Both the position numbers and the translations under genes were made by a program. The notes under the pieces were generated by a model. That model did no database searches and was not told the DNA's origin. It worked only from the letters and a program-made list of their open reading frames with translations. From NCBI GenBank assembly GCA_963780165.1, contig CAWABB010000001.1, forward strand, positions 806,001 through 870,000: a stretch of DNA of 64,000 bases, read 5' to 3'. How positions within the stretch are numbered: position 1 is the stretch's first letter; each line of letters opens with the position of its first letter. The stretch is from CAWABB01 sp963780165. GTDB lineage: Bacteria; Bacteroidota; Ignavibacteria; UBA10030; UBA6906. This document shows, piece by piece, positions 26,168 through 34,218 of the stretch.

Positions 26168-29100
26168 TCAGCTGTGAGGGATGATCACCACGATCGTCGT
26201 CCCGGATCCGGGCGATGATTCGATTCTGAATGACCCGCCGATCATCCGGGCTCGCTCCTGCATGTTTGAGAGCCCGAAGTGCCTGAGGCGTGTCTTCGGA
26301 TCCCGGCCGCGCTGGCCATCAGACACCGTACGCGTGTCGAATCCCTGCCCGTCATCCGCGATTGTCACCATGATTGCGGCAGGGTCTCTCTTCACTTCCA
26401 GCCGCACATTCTTCGCATGGGCGTGGCGGGCCGCGTTCGACAGGGATTCCTGAAGAATCCGGTACAGGTGCAGCTCCGCGTCCTTCGCCAGGAGATGGTC
26501 GATATCATCGCATGCGTGTGCCACGGCAATCCCGCTTGCATGCGAGACGCGTTCGGCCATCGCCTTCACGGCTTCGCCAAATCCCAGCCGGTCCAGCAGG
26601 TGTGGGTGGAGATTCGCAGAAATCTCCCGGACCCCCTCGATCGACTCCTTCAGGAGCGACGCAACATGATGCAACTCGCCGGATGCCTCCACATTTTGCT
26701 GAATGAACTGCTGCAGTTCATTGTTCATGACCAGCAGATCCTGGCCGAGCCCGTCATGCAGCTCTCCCGCAAGGCGTCTCCGTCCCTCCTCCTGAATTTC
26801 GATCTGCCGGCGGGAGAATTCCTGGCGCATGAGGTTCTCTCTCTGTAGCCTCGCAATTTCTCTGCGGAAGAAATAGCCGACGAGCCCGACGATCACTCCC
26901 GCGGCAAGAAGGCGGAACCACCACGTCTTCCACCATGGAGTCGCTACCGTGAATGGAATCGAGAGTTCCTGAGCAGGCCAGGAGCCCCGCAGATCGGTCG
27001 CACGAACCCGGAATCGGTAAGAGCCCGGGTGGAGCCCGGAATATCGCACGAATCGTCGTTGGGTGGCGGGTGTCCAGCGTTCCTCGTGGCCTTCAAGCCG
27101 AAAGGCATAATCGACGAGATGGCCGGCTCCGGGATCGATCGCCGCAAACTCGAATTCGACGACATCCTGGTGCGGGGAAAATTCCAGCACATGATCCCCG
27201 GAGAGGTCCGGACCGGAAATACTGAGTGAGTCATTCACTGTCATCCTGGTGATAACCAGGGGTGGCGGTGGCACCGAGGGGAGGCTGTCTATGTGAATCA
27301 GGTTCATGCCGCGCGAACCGAGAAGCATGACCCGGTCGTCCGGAAGGACGGCCATTGCGTTCAGGTATCCGCTGTTGACGCCGTCGATCGGGTCGTAGTT
27401 GCCGAAAGCCCCCGTGGAGGGGTCAATGATGCCCAGTCCGCTTCCGAAATAGTAGTTCCAGACTCGCCCGGCCGCGTCGGAACCGAGCGGAACGACAAAC
27501 AACGCAGTTGGGAAGGCGGGGTTCGGATGGCGGCGGAAGGTCCCCGTTTCCGGGTTCCATTGATTCAGAATGGCCGCCCCGACCCAGACATTTCCCCGCG
27601 GATCCTGAAATGTACCGGCGACGCGCGTATGGCTGATCGTTGTCGTGTCCTGCAGGTCCGGGAGGAAGGACTCGATTTCCCCTGTGACATGGTCGATCCT
27701 GCGGAGACCGAGCGCTTCATCGGAGATCCAGAGATTGCCGGAGGCGTCCCGCATGACATCCCTGATGTTATGGGGAGAGGGTCCCCCCCCGACTGCACGG
27801 TTGACGAAGGAATGGGTACGCATGTCGAACCGCTGCAACCCGTCGGTGTAGGCGGCGACGAGCAGCGAATCGTCGTCGAACCCCTGGAGTCCCCAGCAGA
27901 TATCGTCCCTGTGCTCCGAATCGGCGAGCTGGTCGGAGGAGCGGAAATTCCTGACACTCCCCGCGACGGGATCGAACCGATACAGCCCGAGTCCCCACGT
28001 TCCGTACCAGATCACGCCGGAGGGCGCGCGATACGAATCGAAGACGCCTGCGCGACCGTAGGCCGGCTTGCGCCCCCGGAAGACATCGACAGTCCGAAGG
28101 ACGTTGAGCGTCGCGAGCTCAATCAGGACAGCCTTGCCTTCGGAGCTGATCCAATAGGTGCCATCCCCATTGTCATGAACCGTCTCCATGGCGAGGGGGC
28201 GCCCGCCCTCCCCGCCGAGGGCGTAGTGCGGCATTCGTAGCGATCGGGATGAGAGGAAGTAGACGCCCATTCCCCTCGTAGAGATCCAGAACGTCCCTGC
28301 CGCATCAACGTTCATGTAGTACACGTCGTGCGGACGCTCCACGTCCAGCATCAAGTAGTCCAGGTACTTACCACGTGCCGGATCAAAGAGATACAACCCG
28401 CGGACTGTGCCGACCCAGAGGCGACCATTGTTGTCGAAATTGATTTCGGTGATTTGGTCGGTGGGATCGGGGGCTCCGTCGCGGGAGGTACCCGGGTAAC
28501 CGTGAAGTGACCATTGCGCTCGATCAAGCAGATAGAGGCCGTGGGAGTGCGTCCCGATCCAGAGGCGATCGTTGGATTCCCAGCAGAAATCGCTGATCCG
28601 GGTGGTATCGAGGTCGATCCCGCGTGCCGGGGGGAGGGATAGCGGTGATGCCTGGAGCGTGCGACGATCGACGGTGTGCAGCCCGCGCGGTGTCGCCACA
28701 AGAATGCTCTGAGCGTCCCAATCACCTATCCACGTCGGGCTTTCTTCGGTTGGCGATGCGTGGATCACCCTGACCTTGATTCTGGCGGCGATGCTGTCGG
28801 CGTTCCTTTCGTCGCGCACTGCGGAGAGGTCCACGAACTCCACCATCCCTCGATAGCTCATCAACCAGAGGTTACCGCTCGGGTCCTCATGGATGGCCGT
28901 GATCGGTGCCGGGGCGATCCACGTCGAATCGTTCGAGCGCGGGCGGAAGGCCACGAAGTTGTCGTGTCGTGCATCGTACAGATTGAGACCGCCGTCCCAT
29001 GTCCCGACCCACAGTCGACCGTTCCTGTCGAGCAGGAGTGATTGAACGGCATTGGAGGAGATCGAGTGTCCGTCGTTGACGTCATTCCGATACACCTTGC

Positions 29101-29383
29101 AGCCGTATCCGTCGAAGCGGGCAAGTCCATTGACCGTCCCGATCCATCGGAAGCCCTGCCGGTCCTGCACAACCGTAGTTCGGATCTCGAAACTGGGGAG
29201 CCCTTCGCCCATTGTCAGTTGCCTGAAATGGAAGACCGGGAGGAGATGGTCCTGGGAGAGGGTCGGCGAACCCGAAAGCGCAGCTAAGGACGAGAGATAC
29301 AGCACGACGCATCGGAGCCGCGTCGGGAGGCGAGTGATGATCCCCCGAGCGGTGCGAGTCTTTGAGAATCTACCACTCCCCAT
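26168..29383 (-). CDS. Propeller sensor histidine kinase (Reg_prop, Y_Y_Y, HisKA_3, HATPase)
   Basis: The product has about 1071 residues from ATG 29383 (MGSGRFSKTRTARG) with a signal peptide before QDHLLPVFHFRQL. Periplasmic propeller blades (QGFRWIGTVNGLARFDG, GRLWVGTWDGGLNLYD) and a Y_Y_Y domain (YSGLHPGSYRFRVRA) come before one membrane helix. The last 230 residues hold the HisKA_3 dimerisation helix with the phospho-His in AGELHDGLGQDL and an HATPase with NAARHAHAK, ADDGQGFD and GSGTTIVVI. It is the partner of the LuxR-type regulator directly downstream. The ligand is unknown. Confidence 0.92.
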   Translation of the reverse strand: MGSGRFSKTRTARGIITRLPTRLRCVVLYLSSLAALSGSPTLSQDHLLPVFHFRQLTMGEGLPSFEIRTTVVQDRQGFRWIGTVNGLARFDGYGCKVYRNDVNDGHSISSNAVQSLLLDRNGRLWVGTWDGGLNLYDARHDNFVAFRPRSNDSTWIAPAPITAIHEDPSGNLWLMSYRGMVEFVDLSAVRDERNADSIAARIKVRVIHASPTEESPTWIGDWDAQSILVATPRGLHTVDRRTLQASPLSLPPARGIDLDTTRISDFCWESNDRLWIGTHSHGLYLLDRAQWSLHGYPGTSRDGAPDPTDQITEINFDNNGRLWVGTVRGLYLFDPARGKYLDYLMLDVERPHDVYYMNVDAAGTFWISTRGMGVYFLSSRSLRMPHYALGGEGGRPLAMETVHDNGDGTYWISSEGKAVLIELATLNVLRTVDVFRGRKPAYGRAGVFDSYRAPSGVIWYGTWGLGLYRFDPVAGSVRNFRSSDQLADSEHRDDICWGLQGFDDDSLLVAAYTDGLQRFDMRTHSFVNRAVGGGPSPHNIRDVMRDASGNLWISDEALGLRRIDHVTGEIESFLPDLQDTTTISHTRVAGTFQDPRGNVWVGAAILNQWNPETGTFRRHPNPAFPTALFVVPLGSDAAGRVWNYYFGSGLGIIDPSTGAFGNYDPIDGVNSGYLNAMAVLPDDRVMLLGSRGMNLIHIDSLPSVPPPPLVITRMTVNDSLSISGPDLSGDHVLEFSPHQDVVEFEFAAIDPGAGHLVDYAFRLEGHEERWTPATQRRFVRYSGLHPGSYRFRVRATDLRGSWPAQELSIPFTVATPWWKTWWFRLLAAGVIVGLVGYFFRREIARLQRENLMRQEFSRRQIEIQEEGRRRLAGELHDGLGQDLLVMNNELQQFIQQNVEASGELHHVASLLKESIEGVREISANLHPHLLDRLGFGEAVKAMAERVSHASGIAVAHACDDIDHLLAKDAELHLYRILQESLSNAARHAHAKNVRLEVKRDPAAIMVTIADDGQGFDTRTVSDGQRGRDPKTRLRHFGLSNMQERARMIGGSFRIESSPGSGTTIVVIIPHS

Positions 29384-29572
29384 GGTACGCCCTGCAGGTA
29401 TTGATATTCCCTGGGGCACGAGAAACCAACGGCAAGGCGCATGATACGGCACTGGATGGCGTGATGCAACTGGCCAGGGAGCCCGGATATGGCGGCCCCC
29501 CGCAGACCGGGGGGCTTTCACGAGACGAGGATTTGACGGCGTGGATGTCACAGGGCATCCCCGGTCAGGGAT

Positions 29573-29935
29573 TCACGGAGGGGCGAGGATGCTGTCGAGC
29601 TCTGTGAGGAGTGGCGGAATATCGTTTGAGATCGTTTCCCAAACGAGATCGAGGTTGACATCAAAATATCCGTGAATGAGCCGATTGCGCATCGCGATGA
29701 TGTCATCCCAGGGCACAGATTGGCTGCGCTGTCTGGTTGGAAGGCTCACTCTGCTCGCAGCTTCCCCGATGATCTCAAGATCCTTCAGGACTGCAAGGAT
29801 GAGCATGCGGTCGTCATCGAGATCGGCGCGAGATTTGCCCCGCGCGAATCTGAGGGCTTCTGCCGCAGCGTCTCGCATGTGTCCGAGGCGGGCCAGGTCA
29901 GCTTGGTCCATGGATGACATAGGCCTCGTTGACAA
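29573..29935 (-). CDS. hepT: HepT-like HEPN ribonuclease toxin (DUF86)
   Basis: The product has 120 residues (internal starts at 29920 and 29911 are possible). The HEPN active-site motif R83-N-R-L-I-H88-G-Y90 (Rx4HxY) is intact, and the helical body KDLEIIGEAASRV is typical of DUF86/HepT. In known HepT/MntA pairs the Tyr of this motif is AMPylated by MntA, which silences the RNase. It overlaps the MntA-like gene upstream, so the pair is translated together, antitoxin first. Confidence 0.85.
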   Translation of the reverse strand: MSTRPMSSMDQADLARLGHMRDAAAEALRFARGKSRADLDDDRMLILAVLKDLEIIGEAASRVSLPTRQRSQSVPWDDIIAMRNRLIHGYFDVNLDLVWETISNDIPPLLTELDSILAPP

Positions 29936-30203
29936 CGGAGCTTCTGAAGTACCTGCTCAGCTCTTCGGGGGTCCGGAGGTCTACCTTCCTCCCTCCGAGC
30001 AAGACGGAAAGCTCGCGCTCAAGTCGGGAAAGCCCGAAAAAGCCAATCGTGGCTCCTGGCTGGAACTCGACAAGCACGTCCACATCGCTATCGGATCGGA
30101 AATCCTGACGTAGAACCGATCCGAAAAGGGCAAGCCGTCGAATCCCGTGCCGTGCGCAGAACTCGGCAATTCGGTCTTTGTGTATTTCGATTGCTGGTGT
30201 CAC
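29898..30203 (-). CDS. mntA: MntA-like minimal nucleotidyltransferase antitoxin
   Basis: The product has 101 residues with the nucleotidyltransferase signature GSx10DxD intact: G28-S29 and D40-V-D42 in LFGSVLRQDFRSDSDVDVLV. This is the minimal nucleotidyltransferase family that pairs with HepT. It stands first in the pair and overlaps hepT by up to 38 bases. A catalytically competent antitoxin beside an intact HEPN toxin suggests a working module rather than a relic. Confidence 0.85.
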   Translation of the reverse strand: MTPAIEIHKDRIAEFCARHGIRRLALFGSVLRQDFRSDSDVDVLVEFQPGATIGFFGLSRLERELSVLLGGRKVDLRTPEELSRYFRSSVVNEAYVIHGPS

Positions 30204-30336
30204 GAACGAAGTTCCAGAGTTCCTACAAGATAGGGGTGGGAAAGACGAGAGTCAACGCTGGATTTGCGTGTGCACGGCCCAGAGCCCGTTGACGTTCGTT
30301 ACGAACGTCCGGTTTGCCTCCCGGGAAGCCGCCCGC

Positions 30337-33003
30337 TCAGAAACCCACCTCAAGTCCCAGCCGCACAGAGGTCGGCGGCTGATATCGCAACGCCTTCCCG
30401 TAGTTGTCGTACAGGTAATAGAACTCCCCCTGGTCGTTCAGACGCCCCTTCCATTGCTCGATGTCGACCGCGACCTTCTGGCTGGCGATATGAAAGACGT
30501 CGAGGAGCAACCGCGTCCTGAGCGACCCATCGAACGGAAGCCGGTAGGCGATGCGCGCGCTGAGATCCCAGATCGTTGGCATTCTCCCGTTGGTTCCGCG
30601 CTGCGTCTGCAACTTCACCACCGGGCTCTGACTGGCCCATATGCTGAGCGGGGTCCCGGTCTGGGCGATGAACATCACACCTGCCGACAGGCCGAAATCG
30701 AACAGATACGATCCTGAGAACTTGAAGACGTGCGTCCGGTCGTTCGGCAGGAGACCCATTCCGAACTCCTTCGTGTTCTCGAGGTCATCGAATGATGACG
30801 TGACGTTGGGGAACCCTGAATGCAGGAAAGCGTCGAACACACCTCCGTAGTTCCCGTAGTTCCGCGAGAGGACGTACGACGCGAGGAAATTGAAGTGCCG
30901 GTCGTTGCTCCGCTCGATGGTCACGACCATCGCCAGGTACTCACGCCTGGGCTTCGGCCATTCGGAAAGGTTTCCACTCCCGGGATTCCCGAGCACGTAC
31001 CGCTGCTCGGAGGGGAGGTACGCATCATCGATCGCCTCGCGGATGGTCCGGTACACACCCTGGACCCGCACGCGGATCGTGTTGTCCAGCGCATGTTCGT
31101 ACCCCAGACTGAACTCATCAAAGTACTGTCCGCGCAGACCCTCCACCCCCGGCCCGATCGCAAAGGGGGTGTAATAGATGGTATCGGCGCCTTCAGGTGA
31201 GACACGCGGATCATGGTCATACGAAAATCCTGCGTCGTACCCCTGGTCGGAGAAGACCATCGCCTGGAACAGGGCAAACTCCTGCGCGTAACGGCCGAAC
31301 GACCCAAAGATCTTGTGGACACGCGACTCGTCCGGCACGAACGCAAAGCCGATTCTTGGCTGCAACGGGAGGGTGATCTTCTGGGCAAGCGACCCGTCCG
31401 ATGCAATGATCTCCTGGCCGTCCCAGCGGACCCCCCCATACAGGCTCAGCTCCTCCGTCACTCGCCAGGTATCGTGAATGAAGACGGACGGGATGTTGTC
31501 GTGAATGGTCTGATACCCTTTCCCGACATACCGCTCGTAGTATGTCGTGTCGTACCGGTAGATTTGGTCGTAGTCATACCGGTTGTCGGTGCCGTTCACC
31601 TTGTACTCCCCGCCCGCCCTGAGCGTGTGACCCCCGAGGGTCAACGAGGCCGCCAGCCGGCCCATCGTGGCGTAACGGAAGGAGTCCCAGGAACTTGACG
31701 GTCCACCCGACCAGATGTCCGTACGGTTGTCGACATAGTACGGTTCTTGCTCACCGAACTCCGTCGCGGGCTGTCCCGTATCGTGCCGGTTGACTCTTGC
31801 CACGGAGGCTTCAATGAGGATGTCGTTTGAGGGCATGTACGTCCCGTTGAGCGAGAAGTTGGTTCCGCCCCATCCGATGTCCATCAAGTAAGAATCCGGC
31901 GTTGTAAGCCCCGCGGGCGGCGTCCCCACACCGTTACCGACTGCATCCCTCTGTGAAGGATCCCCGGTCACCGTGAAGACGAGGTTCAGTCTCTCCGACG
32001 CGGCCCATGTGAGCTTGGCGGCGAAGGAGTTTACCAGCGTCCTGTCGACAGAAATCCCGAAGCTCGGAATGTTGACGTCCCTCCGCTCGAACCTCGGGTT
32101 GTACGCGACGAAGAACCAGAGGCGGTCAGCAAGGATGGGCCCGCCCAGGCTGAACCCGACATCGTAGTTTGAGAACCCACCTTGCGTGGGATCGGAAAGC
32201 CCGAGTTGGGGGTCGGCCGAGAAACGGTTGCTCGTATAGAATCCGAACGCCGAACCGTGCAGTTCGTTTGTCCCCGAGTACGTGACGACGTTGAGCACGC
32301 CGCCGAGCGTGCCCCGGGTGTCCGCCTCGTACCCGCCGGCCTTCACCTCCACCTCCCGGATGAAGTTGTACGGCAGAACCGTGCCGCTGCCCTGGATCAG
32401 CGGGTCGGTAACCTCCACGCCGTCCACCACGTTCTTGTTTTCGGCCCCCGTCGCTCCTCCGATGTTCACGCCGTCGCCAAAGTACGACAGGTTGGATTGG
32501 GGAAGCATGGAGACCATATCCCTGTAGTCCCGGTCCATGGGCAGAGCGTCCAGCTCGATGGGCCGCAGGTTGGATCCATAGGTGGAACTATTGGCGTCGA
32601 TGTAGGCCCGCTCACTTGAGACGACCACCTCCGGGAGGTCGTACACCGATTGTTGAAGCACTACCGTACCGAGCGCGGTCGTTCTGCTCAACTGGATGCG
32701 GATGTTCTCCACGACCGTGGGTTGATACCCGGGGTGAGTCAAACGGAGGGAGACGATTCCGGGAGGGAGTACAGGAATCGTGCACCGACCCAGCCGGTCG
32801 CTGAGAGCGCTGCGGACTCCCTGGATCTCCGGGCCGGCCACGGATGCGATGACGCCGTCCAGCGGATTGCCCAGCGAGTCGGCGACACTGAAGTGGAGGC
32901 CTCCGGTGACAGTCTGTGCGAATGCGTGCGGGGAGACCAGAAGAAGGGAGGAGCAAAACAGTAACACACGAAGAAGCCGGGCAACAGACGGCATTGCGGC
33001 CAT
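30337..33003 (-). CDS. TonB-dependent outer membrane receptor
   Basis: The product has 888 residues from ATG 33003 with AGAGGTG upstream. It has a signal peptide (LLFCSSLLLVSPHAFAQ) and a carboxypeptidase-regulatory-like beta domain (about 30-115, LSDRLGRCTIPVLPPGIVSLRL). The plug domain has the common VVDGVEVTDPL segment, and a 22-strand barrel ends in GLEVGF with terminal Phe. It should import a bulky substrate with TonB energy. There is no SusD partner nearby, so a SusC-type pair is not supported. Confidence 0.9.
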   Translation of the reverse strand: MAAMPSVARLLRVLLFCSSLLLVSPHAFAQTVTGGLHFSVADSLGNPLDGVIASVAGPEIQGVRSALSDRLGRCTIPVLPPGIVSLRLTHPGYQPTVVENIRIQLSRTTALGTVVLQQSVYDLPEVVVSSERAYIDANSSTYGSNLRPIELDALPMDRDYRDMVSMLPQSNLSYFGDGVNIGGATGAENKNVVDGVEVTDPLIQGSGTVLPYNFIREVEVKAGGYEADTRGTLGGVLNVVTYSGTNELHGSAFGFYTSNRFSADPQLGLSDPTQGGFSNYDVGFSLGGPILADRLWFFVAYNPRFERRDVNIPSFGISVDRTLVNSFAAKLTWAASERLNLVFTVTGDPSQRDAVGNGVGTPPAGLTTPDSYLMDIGWGGTNFSLNGTYMPSNDILIEASVARVNRHDTGQPATEFGEQEPYYVDNRTDIWSGGPSSSWDSFRYATMGRLAASLTLGGHTLRAGGEYKVNGTDNRYDYDQIYRYDTTYYERYVGKGYQTIHDNIPSVFIHDTWRVTEELSLYGGVRWDGQEIIASDGSLAQKITLPLQPRIGFAFVPDESRVHKIFGSFGRYAQEFALFQAMVFSDQGYDAGFSYDHDPRVSPEGADTIYYTPFAIGPGVEGLRGQYFDEFSLGYEHALDNTIRVRVQGVYRTIREAIDDAYLPSEQRYVLGNPGSGNLSEWPKPRREYLAMVVTIERSNDRHFNFLASYVLSRNYGNYGGVFDAFLHSGFPNVTSSFDDLENTKEFGMGLLPNDRTHVFKFSGSYLFDFGLSAGVMFIAQTGTPLSIWASQSPVVKLQTQRGTNGRMPTIWDLSARIAYRLPFDGSLRTRLLLDVFHIASQKVAVDIEQWKGRLNDQGEFYYLYDNYGKALRYQPPTSVRLGLEVGF

Positions 33004-33398
33004 AGGGCACCTCTCATGTCACGTTGTGGGGCGTGCGTTGAGATGCTAGGGCGCGGTGAGGAGTGCCGGAGGGCTGCGGACTCAGGAGCTGATCGCTACC
33101 CTCTGCCTGCGCTGCGTTGCGGCAAAGATGATGCAATTAATCGAGGATATCAAGTAGGAGACCCGCAGTCAGCCGCAGCAGCAGTCACCCGCAGAGCCTT
33201 CAGGCCGGACTCGGGACGCCGGTGGAGTTTTGAGGGGGGACAGCCCTCTCCGACGGTTGCATCCGCCACCCCATCCGCGTACATTGCGGCGTTACCTCCA
33301 CGTCAGCGAGAAACCGCCTGGACCAGTCCATTCTCATCCCAACCGAACGGCTAAAGGCCGGGGATCTCGAACGGTTCCGGAACGCCCCGTTCGAAAAG
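33004..33398. other. Gene-less gap between divergent genes
   Basis: No coding region or clear riboswitch is visible between the minus-strand TonB receptor and the plus-strand DUF5674 gene. It should hold both promoters. Confidence 0.4.
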
Positions 33399-33669
33399 AT
33401 GATCAAGTTTGTCGTTGACATCCGGCTACGCACAATTGCCCTGGGGGGCGAGATGAACGCGGATGCAGAGGAGGAACTGCTCCTGGCAGGGTCCGAACAG
33501 TCTGATCTCTGGGGGGGGAAACCTGTGGCCGTGGGCGCACCCCCCCAGAATCGAACACATCTCCCTCATCAATATCCGCCCGGCGGCGGACAACCGCGGA
33601 ATGGAGATTCTGCGGGACGATGTCCGCACTGCCGTCAAGGCCGTCGTCGATCAATGGGTGGCGCTGTGA
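33399..33669 (+). CDS. DUF5674-like protein interrupted at a G8 run
   Basis: The first half MIKFVVDIRLRTIALGGEMN...SDLWG and the second half IEHISLINIRPAADNRGMEI belong together as a DUF5674-type protein but lie in two frames. The switch falls at a run of eight G (33511-33518), and a C run follows at 33540-33547. A one-base slip in the G run would restore one frame of about 90 codons ending at the TGA at 33667-33669. Whether the gene is broken, phase-variable or mis-sequenced cannot be told. Its stop overlaps the next ATG (TGATG). Confidence 0.6.
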
Positions 33670-34004
33670 TGACCGTCTGGCATAAATCCATGGATTCAGC
33701 AAAATGGAATCGCTACCCGCGCGAACGGCAGATCCTCATGATCGGAAGCGAGTTTGCGCGGGCGAAGAATCTGCTGCGTGACGGCGTTGCCGACGAGGTC
33801 ACCCAGTGCTACGAGCGCGCGTTCGAGCTCCTGGATCTGTGCGCCATGGACCCCAAGTGGAGGCCCAGATTGAGGGAGCTGCTGCGCTTCAGGGAGTTGC
33901 TCGGGGAGTTGTACCTCGACGGCTCAAAGGACGATCCACGCTTCATGCTCCTGTACACCACGCTGATGAATTGGACCGGGAGCACGTCCCGGGTCGAGCT
34001 ATGA
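33669..34004 (+). CDS. Hypothetical protein following the DUF5674 gene
   Basis: The product has 111 residues from the ATG that overlaps the DUF5674 stop. It is mostly helical and charged (SEFARAKNLLRDGVADEVTQCYERAFELL, RPRLRELLRFRELLGELYL), in the style of HEPN or DUF-type helical bundle proteins, but no catalytic motif is visible. The TGATG overlap says it is co-translated with the DUF5674 protein, so the two may work as a pair. Function unknown. Confidence 0.6.
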   Translation: MTVWHKSMDSAKWNRYPRERQILMIGSEFARAKNLLRDGVADEVTQCYERAFELLDLCAMDPKWRPRLRELLRFRELLGELYLDGSKDDPRFMLLYTTLMNWTGSTSRVEL

Positions 34005-34218
34005 ACGCGGCACGGAGGAGCTTCGTCCACCCCTCGAGACGAAGGACTCCGGACGCCGACCGCGGCGAGTGTCCCTCCAATCGCTAATTGCTGTAAACAC
34101 AAAGGGGCCAGTGCTCGCGCCAGTCTATTTAACTTAGTGTGCTAACTTTAAATAGGGTTTGTTCCTGCTAAACTTTCCTGAATACTGATAGCATCCCCGC
34201 TCGCGAGATAGCGAGCAA

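Noticed and set aside
27293..28240. Plus-strand open frame of 315 codons
   Set aside because: It is antisense to the propeller kinase, has no domain or start signal, and follows from the codon bias of the real gene.
30337..33003. SusC/SusD polysaccharide utilisation locus
   Set aside because: No SusD-like lipoprotein or glycoside hydrolase is found next to the receptor.
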